Assembly: GCA_013203245.1 (NCBI GenBank)
Contig: JABMOR010000134.1
Span: 1 to 11,754 of the forward strand
Length of the DNA: 11,754 nucleotides
Reading direction: 5' to 3'
DNA from: Candidatus Nitrosopumilus sp.
GTDB taxonomy: Archaea; Thermoproteota; Nitrososphaeria; Nitrososphaerales; Nitrosopumilaceae
This document shows positions 1-5,371 of the stretch, in pieces. Under the pieces are notes generated by a model that was not told where the DNA came from, did no database searches, and worked only from the letters and a program-made list of their open reading frames with translations. The position numbers and the translations under genes are program-made. The first letter of the stretch is position 1; each line of letters opens with the position of its first letter.

Positions 1-1343
1 ATATTCACTAGAACGAATTCTAAATTGGAATGCACCATAGATTCTTCTGGGGATAATTTGATTTCGTGCAATTCCTCATATTCTACCCAAGTCAATCTTA
101 TTCGTGGGCCAAACTCTGATTCCAAATTCATATCCTTTACAATTTCTTTGTAGCCTGGTTGTACAACGCCACTAAACACCATTGCACTACTTCCACTTCC
201 ATAAGAGCCAAATCCTATTCTTTTTCCTTCCAAATCAACTCCTTTTTGATATTCGAATTCTAAACTACTTCTGAATCCCAAGTATAGTGATGCAGTATAC
301 AAGTTACCAATCATAGTTGATGCAATTAATGAACTAGATAGTTTTGATTCGAAAACTTCCTGATACTCTTGAGTTTTTGTAAATAGTTTAGTAAATTCAT
401 GGTCTTTTGCCATAAATACTTCATCGCCTAATACGGATTCAATTGTTCCACGTGGGTCTTTAGGTATCGGCTCATCCATTCCAATTTCTTGTAATATTTT
501 CTTCCATCTTGGGAGTTGTCGCCATTCATGTCTTACTAGATACGCTAAAGCTTTCTTTCCCATGTTACTGTACGGTAAGTGCATGTTGATGTAATCCATA
601 TGGTCTAAAATTGTCTCACCTTCTTCCATCTTGATTAATCCTGATGAAACAACCTTTTTCTTGTATGATTCAAGTGCTTTTCTAACTTGAATCATGTATA
701 GTAAATTGGAATATTGGCCATGAACAATTGGGGTTTCTTTTCCAAAAGGTCTGTAAAAATCATATTCATCTTTAATTGATGTAGATGTGACTTTAGGATC
801 AAATGCTAGTAACCTTGGCTTATCATTAAGAAGCATTACAACTGCCCCTGCACCTTGAGTCATCTCACCACTAGAGCCCATATCATATTTGGCAATATCT
901 GAAACAACTACTAGCGCCTGTTTCCCTTCTGCTTCTCCTGCTCTAATCCAATTGGTATTATCATAAAGTGCATACGACCCACTAACACATGCAAATTTTG
1001 TTTCAACTCCACCACAATGCTCAAATGATCCTTGACCATACACTTGCTCTAGCATTCCAATTACATAGGAATTCATTGCCTTTGATTCATCAAATGCTGA
1101 TTCAGTTGAAATGTATAATCTACCAATGTCATCAGGTGAAAGTTTATTTTTTTGCATAATTCGTAAACATGCATTTGCTGCAAGACATGCTGGGTCTTGA
1201 TTTGCATCGACAATTGCCATTTGTGAAACTCCTAGACCTTTTTGTAATTTTACGGGGTCTAATCCTCTATTCTCTGCAAAATCGGCAGCATCAATATACA
1301 ATCTTGGTATGTAAATTGCAATGTCATCTATGCCAGCTGTCAT
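1..1343 (-). CDS. Hydroxymethylglutaryl-CoA synthase (3' end beyond the window)
   Basis: This enzyme condenses acetyl-CoA with acetoacetyl-CoA to give HMG-CoA, the entry to the mevalonate route to archaeal isoprenoid lipids; it acts in the cytoplasm. The frame is open from an ATG at 1343 (MTAGIDDIAIYIPRLY) to the window edge, 447 codons without a stop. The catalytic triad known from bacterial and eukaryotic HMG-CoA synthases can be placed: Glu81 (STESAFDES), the acyl-carrying Cys119 (VETKFACVSGSYAL) and His255 (NMHLPYSNMGKKA). GNLYTASLYLGFRSS and FGSYGSGSSAMVF are further family hallmarks. It looks longer than the short archaeal forms, with sequence still running at the edge. The start is supported by a TATA-like box at 1365-1372, about 25.5 bases upstream. 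It is followed upstream by the DsbA-like gene in the same direction, with a 111-base gap, so co-transcription is possible but not shown. Function is near certain; only the C-terminus is unseen. Confidence 0.95.
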   Translation of the reverse strand, partial: MTAGIDDIAIYIPRLYIDAADFAENRGLDPVKLQKGLGVSQMAIVDANQDPACLAANACLRIMQKNKLSPDDIGRLYISTESAFDESKAMNSYVIGMLEQVYGQGSFEHCGGVETKFACVSGSYALYDNTNWIRAGEAEGKQALVVVSDIAKYDMGSSGEMTQGAGAVVMLLNDKPRLLAFDPKVTSTSIKDEYDFYRPFGKETPIVHGQYSNLLYMIQVRKALESYKKKVVSSGLIKMEEGETILDHMDYINMHLPYSNMGKKALAYLVRHEWRQLPRWKKILQEIGMDEPIPKDPRGTIESVLGDEVFMAKDHEFTKLFTKTQEYQEVFESKLSSSLIASTMIGNLYTASLYLGFRSSLEFEYQKGVDLEGKRIGFGSYGSGSSAMVFSGVVQPGYKEIVKDMNLESEFGPRIRLTWVEYEELHEIKLSPEESMVHSNLEFVLVN

Positions 1344-1364
1344 AATCCTGCTCTCGAAAATTCA

Positions 1365-1372
1365 TTAATAAG
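1365..1372 (-). promoter_or_regulatory. TATA-like box of the HMG-CoA synthase gene
   Basis: On the minus strand this reads CTTATTAA. Its centre is 25.5 bases from the first base of the ATG at 1343, the same spacing seen at the other well-supported starts here, and it suggests a leaderless mRNA. Confidence 0.5.
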
Positions 1373-1454
1373 GATATTGGGTAAATTCTAAGTAACTAGG
1401 AAGGACATTTTAGTAATTTCTTTTAATAAATCATAAAGAACTGATCGCAACTAA

Positions 1455-2159
1455 TTATTTTTTCAATTCATTTTCAAAAACTTTCTCAAATGTGTCATAA
1501 GGCTGTGCTCCAAAAAGTCTGGTGGTTTTTCCATCAGGCCCAATTACAAAAAATGCAGGGGTTCCAGTTAATTCTAAACTTTTTGCATCCTCATTACTTG
1601 CAAGAATTGTTTGTGAGTGGATTCCATCCACCATACATTGAGTCCACATATCCATGTCTAATCCTATCTCTTTAGCAAATTTCCCAAGATTTTCTGATGA
1701 GGCCCATCCGTTATTTTCTCCTGTCCAATTTGAATACAAGATATCATGGTATTCCCAAAATAACCCTTGATCTTTTGCACAATGAGCTCCATGAGAAGCA
1801 TTTACAGAATCTGGACCAATGATGTTGTAATCTTTGAAAATCATCTTAATTTTTCCTGTTTCAACATAATTTTTCAAAATATCATCTTCAGTTGAATGAA
1901 AGAAAACATTACAGAAATGACACTGATAGTCTCCAAATTCAACTAATGTGACTGGAGCCGTAGGGTCTCCAAGAACTGGTGAACCATTATCTACAAATGT
2001 ATTGATTGTGATTTTTGGTGGTCCTACTTGTTGAACCGTTGGAGCTGGTTCTATTGCCAGTTCTGTTTGGTTTGAAATGACATTAAATCCTAAAAATGAA
2101 ATTACTATCACAACAGATGCTATTGCAGCTCCTATTGCTAGTGAAGGACCATGTATCAA
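1455..2159 (-). CDS. DsbA-like thiol:disulfide oxidoreductase, membrane-anchored
   Basis: A 234-residue thioredoxin-fold protein expected to make or rearrange disulfides in secreted proteins outside the membrane. Residues 11-27 form a hydrophobic anchor or uncleaved signal (AAIASVVIVISFLGFNV). A linker rich in Pro, Gln and Val follows, then the catalytic domain from about residue 66. The active site is Cys80-His-Phe-Cys83 in VEFGDYQCHFC. The conserved cis-proline is Pro201 in LTGTPAFFV, and FVIGPDG is a usual DsbA strand. Cys127 and Cys175 could form a second disulfide. The start codon is TTG at 2159. It has a TATA-like box (2181-2188) at the expected distance, and the only nearby ATG is out of frame. 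DsbA-like proteins are often found in several copies in Thaumarchaeota, so the particular substrate is not predictable. Confidence 0.93.
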   Translation of the reverse strand: MIHGPSLAIGAAIASVVIVISFLGFNVISNQTELAIEPAPTVQQVGPPKITINTFVDNGSPVLGDPTAPVTLVEFGDYQCHFCNVFFHSTEDDILKNYVETGKIKMIFKDYNIIGPDSVNASHGAHCAKDQGLFWEYHDILYSNWTGENNGWASSENLGKFAKEIGLDMDMWTQCMVDGIHSQTILASNEDAKSLELTGTPAFFVIGPDGKTTRLFGAQPYDTFEKVFENELKK

Positions 2160-2180
2160 TAGTTTTTAATTTTTTTTAAC

Positions 2181-2188
2181 ACATTTAG
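2181..2188 (-). promoter_or_regulatory. TATA-like box of the DsbA-like gene
   Basis: The minus strand reads CTAAATGT, centred 25.5 bases before the TTG start at 2159. It lies in the 38-base gap after the broken secreted-protein gene. The spacing supports the unusual TTG start. Confidence 0.4.
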
Positions 2189-2197
2189 TCTTTTGTT

Positions 2198-2921
2198 CTA
2201 AGGTCCACCATCATTTGGGATGTTACCTAAAGTAAACACTTGTAATATTTTTGATGTGATGGAGTTTTCATTTTCTGCATTTATTGTAATGGTTAATGTT
2301 TCTCTTTTTGAATTATCTGGAATCAAATATTTTGTTTCAAATAATCCTTTATCATTAGTAATTCCAACTGATGAAAATATTTCTTGTTTGTTTTGATCTG
2401 TAATGTTTACATTTACATTTGTGTTAGAAACATATCCATAATTTTGGTTGTAATCGATGTATCTGTTTTGTTCTTTATCAAATATTTTAACATCTATGAA
2501 AATAAATTGTTTTGAATGGGCTCTGAGTATATTGAACAATTATGTCTAGATCGTTATTTTTTTCTTCAATTTTTTCAATCTGGATTGGTTTTTCAACAAA
2601 GGATAATCTAACAAATTGATTATTGATAAAAATTACTCCACGAGTATCAATTTTTTCATTAGACATTTTTGAATATGTAATGTATGGAAATCCTTCAATT
2701 GTTTGCCCTGAAATACGAATTATGTCGCCATTGAAAAATTCTCTAATATTCATATTATCACTAACATGAAATTGATTTTCAGAAGTTTCCAATACACCAT
2801 TTTGCAAAAATTCTACATCACTAAGGGGATCTACTGCATATGTAAAATTGGTTGTAAAAATACCGAGACTTGAAATGCCTAATATTACTAAAAGTGTGTA
2901 AAAATTCATGTTATACTGCAT
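2198..2921 (-). pseudogene. Secreted or surface protein gene, broken by a +1 frameshift
   Basis: Two overlapping minus-strand frames together look like one protein of about 240 residues. The first (2487-2921) starts at ATG 2921 or 2909 with a signal peptide (FYTLLVILGISSLGIFTTN, possible cleavage after TYA). It continues as a soluble beta-rich domain to ...LDIIVQYTQSPFK, then runs into a stop. The second frame (2198-2539) has no good ATG of its own and continues with KQFIFIDVKIFDKEQ and a beta-sandwich-like repeat (YVSNTNVNVNITDQNKQEI, GITNDKGLFETKYL), ending in PNDGGP. The two join smoothly if one A is removed from the AAAA run at 2510-2513. The switch must fall between about 2489 and 2544, because each frame meets a stop outside that interval. 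The Ig-like extracellular style is common in thaumarchaeal surface proteins; no specific function is recognised. It may be a true pseudogene or a sequencing error. Confidence 0.7.
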
Positions 2922-2959
2922 ACTGACTATTCATTATTTTATAAACAATTTATTGTATG

Positions 2960-3184
2960 TTAAACTGGAAAACCAATAGTTTTCATACCAAAACAAGGCT
3001 TGTTTCCTTTACTCCAACATTTACAAGAACAAGAAACAGCTTTTCCGGTTTCTAAGTCTTTAACAACTTTATGAAAAACTCCCTCTCTAATTTTTGATTC
3101 AATTGATATTGTTTCATATCTATCAGGATCTTGATCCGACTTTTCCAATATTATTAGATAATTATCCACACTAAAAAAAGTCAC
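2960..3184 (-). CDS. Small Cys-rich protein, 74 residues, function unknown
   Basis: Not recognised as a named family. The N-terminal two thirds are charged and probably fold as a small beta/alpha unit (YETISIESKIREGVFHKVV). The C-terminal part carries four cysteines in CSCKCWSKGNKPC (Cys52, 54, 56, 64), a spacing suited to one metal ion. It recalls the CxC...C part of SWIM zinc fingers, but the final His of that motif is absent. The frame as drawn begins with GTG at 3184, preceded by AAGGTAGA, which could act as a ribosome site at short spacing. A GTG at 3169 (reading VDNYLIILEK) is an equally good start, with a weak AT-rich box at the leaderless distance. It lies upstream of the broken secreted gene in the same direction, but with separate spacing. 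Confidence 0.6.
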   Translation of the reverse strand: MTFFSVDNYLIILEKSDQDPDRYETISIESKIREGVFHKVVKDLETGKAVSCSCKCWSKGNKPCFGMKTIGFPV

Positions 3185-3392
3185 TCTACCTTAGATTCCA
3201 ACTTTATTTCGCAGCTGAGTAGTTAATTCAGTCCTTCCTAACGGATATGCAAACTCACACCACTACGACACTGTACTATACACTATCTGATTAATAGAGT
3301 GATTGTTTTCTAAATTCCGATAGGCTCTAGTTCAAAATTCATGTGGCTATACATTTTTTTAGGCATATATTTGATCTAGGAATGATTTTACA
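3185..3392. other. Non-coding stretch without a recognised gene
   Basis: No reading frame longer than about 20 codons with a plausible start was found on either strand. There is a weak imperfect hairpin around 3281-3301 (CACTAT and ATAGAGTG arms). Nothing resembling a tRNA, mobile element or array was seen. The ten bases ATAGAGTGAT recur at about 3918, which could be chance in DNA this AT-rich. Confidence 0.4.
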
Positions 3393-3408
3393 GAAATACT
3401 TAAGTTTC
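3393..3408 (+). promoter_or_regulatory. Plus-strand copy of the CTTAAGTT promoter core
   Basis: AGAAATACTTAAGTTTC closely matches the minus-strand promoter core at 5038-5054 (AGAATACTTAAGTTC). The CTTAAGTT box is at 3399-3406, so transcription would begin near 3428. No coding frame follows; instead there is a stretch able to fold as structured RNA. Confidence 0.5.
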
Positions 3409-3427
3409 AAAAGTACGTAACAGATAC

Positions 3428-3530
3428 AAGAATAAAGTTCACCTCTACCCCATGAGTCTAATTTAGAACGACTCTAAAGGAAATCCAACGGGATTTTGTA
3501 TGGGCTTGTTCTATTTTATTATTATAAAAT
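3428..3530 (+). ncRNA. Candidate structured non-coding RNA
   Basis: No usable reading frame is present on either strand. Downstream of the promoter copy at 3393-3408, the transcript can form nested helices. The outer stem pairs 3430-3435 (GAATAA) with 3506-3511 (TTGTTC), including one G-U pair. The inner closing stem pairs 3449-3453 (CCCAT) with 3500-3504 (ATGGG). Inside are two hairpins: 3454-3458 with 3470-3474 (GAGTC/GACTC), and 3481-3486 with 3491-3496 (AAATCC, loop AACG, GGATTT). The 3' end runs into a T-rich inverted repeat at 3513-3530. It matches no RNA class I recognise and it is not a tRNA. The fold was worked out by eye and has no covariation support, so this is a candidate only. 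Confidence 0.4.
3513..3530. terminator. Perfect inverted repeat between convergent transcripts
   Basis: ATTTTAT, loop TATT, ATAAAAT: a seven-base-pair AT-only inverted repeat. It lies just after the RNA candidate on the plus strand and six bases beyond the stop of the 35-residue gene on the minus strand. Its position and T-richness on both strands suit a two-way terminator. Confidence 0.4.
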
Positions 3531-3535
3531 CCAAC

Positions 3536-3643
3536 TTACCTACCTGTAACATAGCTGATGTACAATATTGATGAAACAATAACTGAAATTCCGATAATTA
3601 TCACTCCTTCTTTTTTTGAAAAAACACTTGCTCTAAAACTCAT
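3536..3643 (-). CDS. Single-helix membrane microprotein, 35 residues
   Basis: The reading frame begins ATG at 3643 with a short basic head (MSFRASVFSKKEG), followed by one hydrophobic helix (VIIIGISVIVSSILYISYV) and a TGR tail, then TAA at 3536-3538. The head carries the positive charge, so it would sit in the cytoplasm. Function is unknown. The evidence that it is real is the promoter: the module core CCAATAAGATTAAGTTC (3664-3680) and the conserved initiator GTAGAAAATTC run straight into the ATG, with the box centre 25.5 bases upstream. The 34-residue protein at 4913-5017 has the same layout and nearly the same upstream DNA. Confidence 0.6.
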   Translation of the reverse strand: MSFRASVFSKKEGVIIIGISVIVSSILYISYVTGR

Positions 3644-3663
3644 GAATTTTCTACAAGAATTTC

Positions 3664-3680
3664 GAACTTAATCTTATTGG
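3664..3680 (-). promoter_or_regulatory. Promoter module copy for the 35-residue membrane protein
   Basis: The minus strand reads CCAATAAGATTAAGTTC; the ATTAAGTT box at 3665-3672 is centred 25.5 bases before the ATG at 3643. The bases between box and ATG match those before the genes starting at 5017 and 7254. Confidence 0.55.
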
Positions 3681-3699
3681 TAATTCTACAAAAGAGTAA

Positions 3700-3797
3700 T
3701 GAAAAAGTGAAAGTCAAGACGTCCAATAATCTAGATATTGTTATCTCTAACCTTCTAAGTTAATTAGAATCAGCGATCTATAAACTTATTGTATTCA
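3700..3797 (-). ncRNA. Possible short RNA from an orphan promoter copy
   Basis: A promoter module copy at 3815-3831 points into this stretch, but there is no start codon at the leaderless position and only an eight-codon TTG frame nearby. The sequence can form two small hairpins: TCTAA/TTAGA around 3753-3767 and AGATA, loop ACAA, TATCT around 3734-3747. A T-rich run (TTTCACTTTTTC) lies toward 3700. It may instead be the remains of a lost small gene. The extent is a guess. Confidence 0.2.
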
Positions 3798-3814
3798 ATT
3801 CCAATGTAAATTTT

Positions 3815-3831
3815 GAACTTAGGCGTATAGT
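3815..3831 (-). promoter_or_regulatory. Orphan promoter module copy
   Basis: The minus strand reads ACTATACGCCTAAGTTC, followed by AAAATT and TTGGAATT as in the other copies. The base 25.5 positions on is in ATA, not a start codon. It is either a relic promoter or the promoter of an RNA. Confidence 0.4.
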
Positions 3832-3943
3832 CTATTCTCAAAAGTTCAATTATTTTTCATTCATAATCTTTACCTAACTTTTTGTCACACTATTTGTAAT
3901 GATGCCAAAATTCACTTATAGAGTGATATTTTGCGAGCACTGG

Positions 3944-4015
3944 TTAAATCGTTACAAAAACAATGATGAATGCAACTATTCCTATTGCTATGGATATTTT
4001 CATAAATGATGACAT
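3944..4015 (-). CDS. Possible 23-residue membrane microprotein
   Basis: ATG at 4015 opens MSSFMKISIAIGIVAFI followed by IVFVTI and a TAA at 3944-3946. It is almost entirely one transmembrane helix with a single Lys. It starts 41 bases after the stop of the 41-residue zinc-ribbon gene in the same direction, so the two may share a transcript; only AT-rich DNA, no clear box, lies just ahead. Function is unknown. A frame this short could arise by chance, but it resembles the other one-helix microproteins nearby. Confidence 0.35.
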   Translation of the reverse strand: MSSFMKISIAIGIVAFIIVFVTI

Positions 4016-4042
4016 GTCTTTGATTAAATTATTGATATTATT

Positions 4043-4056
4043 ATGGTTTTAACCAT
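4043..4056. terminator. Small palindrome after the zinc-ribbon gene
   Basis: ATGGTT, TT, AACCAT forms a six-base-pair hairpin beginning one base after the stop codon (4057-4059) of the 41-residue gene. It may terminate or process that transcript. The role is uncertain. Confidence 0.25.
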
Positions 4057-4182
4057 TCATATTTTTGGTAAATTACCTGTATTATCTAAATTTGATTTAC
4101 AAACTTTGCAGTATAGTCTTATCTCTTTTGATGGGAATTCCGTTCCACAGTTTTTACAAATAAAAAATTTTTCTTCATCCAT
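4057..4182 (-). CDS. Zinc-ribbon microprotein, 41 residues
   Basis: The frame begins ATG at 4182 (MDEEKFFICKNCGTEF), continues RLYCKVCKSNL and ends TGNLPKI with TGA at 4057-4059. Two CxxC knuckles (Cys9/Cys12 and Cys25/Cys28, 12 residues apart) form a complete zinc-ribbon, with the usual Gly after the first knuckle. Such small ribbons bind nucleic acid or partner proteins; which one applies here cannot be told. The start is fixed by the promoter module at 4203-4219: its CTTAAGTT box is centred 25.5 bases before the ATG. There is no earlier start in frame after the promoter. A 23-residue membrane frame follows downstream. Confidence 0.7.
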   Translation of the reverse strand: MDEEKFFICKNCGTEFPSKEIRLYCKVCKSNLDNTGNLPKI

Positions 4183-4202
4183 ATTTTCATTAACATTAGA
4201 AT

Positions 4203-4219
4203 GAACTTAAGCGTATTGT
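4203..4219 (-). promoter_or_regulatory. Promoter module copy for the 41-residue zinc-ribbon gene
   Basis: The minus strand reads ACAATACGCTTAAGTTC, a full match to the consensus core. The box at 4204-4211 is centred 25.5 bases before the ATG at 4182. Confidence 0.65.
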
Positions 4220-4238
4220 AGGCCTGTATTATATCCGA

Positions 4239-4571
4239 TTATCTTGCAGGTCTTTTAAAACCAGGTCCTATTAGGCAATTTGATGCAGAAGAATTTTCAA
4301 ATCTTCTATCATATTTCTCGGTTTTTAATTTATTTATATTTGAAACTAGTTCAATTTTGTAAACTCTTTCAAGTATTTTTGATGTTTTGGTATTATTAAT
4401 TGAGGGGATAATATTTAGTGGAGAAATTTTTTTTCTATTTTTATTTCTTGATTTATCCGGATCCGTTGGATTTTTTTGGGTCCATGTAATATTATTAACA
4501 TCTGTTGAAGATGACTTTTTTTTATTGTAATCCCCCAATGATTTCATCATGATTCTTAATGAGTTTACCAT
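4239..4571 (-). CDS. Hypothetical basic protein, 110 residues
   Basis: No family recognised. The protein is rich in Lys, Asn, Ser and Thr and strongly basic, with a likely disordered middle (DPDKSRNKNRKKISPLN). More ordered segments may lie at residues 1-15 (MVNSLRIMMKSLGDY) and around ILERVYKIELVSNINKL. There is no signal peptide or membrane helix and one Cys. The basic composition could suit nucleic-acid binding, but nothing specific supports that. The ATG at 4571 is well supported: a promoter module copy (4592-4608) has its box centred 25.5 bases upstream and the initiator ACAGTGAATT directly abuts the ATG. It sits between two Cys-rich small genes in the same direction, each with its own promoter. 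Confidence 0.6.
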   Translation of the reverse strand: MVNSLRIMMKSLGDYNKKKSSSTDVNNITWTQKNPTDPDKSRNKNRKKISPLNIIPSINNTKTSKILERVYKIELVSNINKLKTEKYDRRFENSSASNCLIGPGFKRPAR

Positions 4572-4591
4572 AATTCACTGTAAAATGTTCA

Positions 4592-4608
4592 AGAAATAAG
4601 CGTATTGA
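4592..4608 (-). promoter_or_regulatory. Promoter module copy for the 110-residue protein
   Basis: The minus strand reads TCAATACGCTTATTTCT, sharing CAATACGCTTA with the consensus but ending TTTC in place of AGTTC. The box at 4593-4600 is centred 25.5 bases before the ATG at 4571. Confidence 0.5.
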
Positions 4609-4620
4609 TTTCTTTTTAAT

Positions 4621-4809
4621 TCATTCCATGTTTTGATTCACTTGATTAATTATTGATTGCATACAGTCGTGACAAATCATAGATTTTTCAGTCATTTTAC
4701 GTATTAATTCATGATTTTGTAATTCTGAATCATATGTTGCTGCAATGATTATTTTATTACTCCATACTTCAAAATCTTCTTTCTTTTTTGAACAAACAAA
4801 ACAATCCAT
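4621..4809 (-). CDS. Small protein with two CxxC pairs, 62 residues
   Basis: The protein begins MDCFVCSKKKEDFEVW and ends near KSMICHDCMQSIINQVNQN. The CFVC and CHDC pairs are about 45 residues apart and could together hold one zinc ion, with a charged helical middle (LQNHELIRKMTEKS). Function is unknown. An in-frame ATG at 4827 would add six residues (MKILKI). It lies only a few bases from the promoter box at 4831-4838, however, and would probably be outside the transcript. The ATG at 4809 sits exactly 25.5 bases from the box centre, so I choose it. Downstream lies the 110-residue gene with its own promoter. Confidence 0.65.
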   Translation of the reverse strand: MDCFVCSKKKEDFEVWSNKIIIAATYDSELQNHELIRKMTEKSMICHDCMQSIINQVNQNME

Positions 4810-4829
4810 GATTTTTAGAATTTTCATAT

Positions 4830-4846
4830 CAACTTAAGCGTGTTTA
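4830..4846 (-). promoter_or_regulatory. Promoter module copy deciding the start at 4809
   Basis: The minus strand reads TAAACACGCTTAAGTTG, one of the better matches to the core. The CTTAAGTT box (4831-4838) is centred 25.5 bases before the second in-frame ATG (4809), not the first (4827). Confidence 0.6.
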
Positions 4847-4912
4847 TCTCTAAACTAACCAAAGTGAATTGCAGAATATCTCATTTATTTTTCAAGTTAT
4901 ATTCATTGGAAT

Positions 4913-5017
4913 TTAGAAGAAGAAATTGACAATTACATAAGCCCCAATCACAAACATTACACCCAACCCTCCGAGTAGTCCTATCTTCATTGATTGAGGC
5001 AATCCTTCCAAATCCAT
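4913..5017 (-). CDS. Single-helix membrane microprotein, 34 residues
   Basis: The frame starts ATG at 5017 with a short polar head (MDLEGLPQSMK), followed by one Gly-rich hydrophobic helix (IGLLGGLGVMFVIGAYVIV) and NFFF, then TAA at 4913-4915. Function is unknown; Gly-rich helices of this sort often pack against other membrane helices. It is supported by a CTTAAGTT box centred 25.5 bases upstream and by the AAAATTC initiator touching the ATG. This upstream DNA is almost identical to that of the 35-residue protein at 3536-3643. The divergent 81-residue gene shares the same CTTAAG element. Confidence 0.65.
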   Translation of the reverse strand: MDLEGLPQSMKIGLLGGLGVMFVIGAYVIVNFFF

Positions 5018-5037
5018 GAATTTTTTACAACAATTGT

Positions 5038-5054
5038 GAACTTAAGTATTCTAA
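5038..5054. promoter_or_regulatory. Divergent promoter with one palindromic CTTAAG
   Basis: CTTAAG at 5041-5046 lies at the midpoint between the minus-strand ATG at 5017 and the plus-strand ATG at 5071. Read as CTTAAGTT on the minus strand or CTTAAGTA on the plus strand, it gives box-to-start distances of about 25.5 and 26.5. One element could therefore direct both leaderless transcripts. Confidence 0.55.
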
Positions 5055-5070
5055 ATATTCGTATTAAGAC

Positions 5071-5316
5071 ATGATTATCAAAGAAGGCGACGTGAAACGT
5101 ATCAGATGTTCTGATTGTAAGAGGGTGAAAAATGCCACATTGATTCATGCAAAAAAAAGCCATACAAAAAGAAGTCATGGTTTGAACATTACAAAAGTGG
5201 ATACCTTTACTCTACAATACCGTATGGAAAAACATCAACGAGGTACTAGGGATTGTATTGGTTCTGATAAAGTTGAATCACAACAATATGATGGAAAAAT
5301 TGACATTACCTTTTAG
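5071..5316 (+). CDS. Small basic protein with one CxxC, 81 residues
   Basis: No family recognised. The frame starts MIIKEGDVKRIRCSDCKRVK, with Cys13/Cys16 as a possible half zinc site. It continues with a basic His-rich stretch (HAKKSHTKRSHG) that could supply more ligands or bind nucleic acid, and a polar C-terminus. A further Cys lies in TRDCIG. No signal or membrane segment is present. It is the only plus-strand small gene in this part. The start is supported by the shared divergent promoter element. An orphan promoter copy just past the 3' end (5342-5358) points back across this gene and could yield antisense RNA. Confidence 0.5.
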   Translation: MIIKEGDVKRIRCSDCKRVKNATLIHAKKSHTKRSHGLNITKVDTFTLQYRMEKHQRGTRDCIGSDKVESQQYDGKIDITF

Positions 5317-5341
5317 ATATCCAATTCCCTACAATGATTTC

Positions 5342-5358
5342 AAACTTAATCTTATTAG
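5342..5358 (-). promoter_or_regulatory. Orphan promoter module copy facing the 81-residue gene
   Basis: The minus strand reads CTAATAAGATTAAGTTT, nearly the same as the promoter of the 35-residue gene. A perfect initiator TTGTAGGGAATT follows, but the start-codon position holds GAT. It could produce RNA antisense to the 81-residue gene, or it may be a relic. Confidence 0.4.
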
Positions 5359-5371
5359 AGTTTGAAATTGT

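Noticed and set aside
1490..1675. Plus-strand open frame of 61 codons
   Set aside because: It lies wholly inside the DsbA-like gene on the other strand and has low-quality protein composition.
3325..3345. AGTTCAAAATTC, like a tRNA T-loop
   Set aside because: No flanking five-base stem, acceptor stem or anticodon arm can be formed around it.
3310..3379. Tiny frames (18 codons minus, 12 codons plus) in the gap after the 74-residue gene
   Set aside because: Neither has a box at the leaderless distance, and the lengths are expected by chance.
3963..4012. Two ATGATGA boxes resembling C boxes of C/D guide RNAs
   Set aside because: No D box (CTGA) lies between or after them at suitable spacing, and both fall within the antisense of a small reading frame.
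4987..5178. Minus-strand open frame of 63 codons
   Set aside because: It runs across the divergent promoter and overlaps the better-supported genes at 4913-5017 and 5071-5316.
5284..5306. Short minus-strand frame (starting MSIFPSYCC) behind the orphan promoter at 5342-5358
   Set aside because: Its start is about 15 bases past the expected transcript start and the product is not protein-like; it is antisense to the 81-residue gene.
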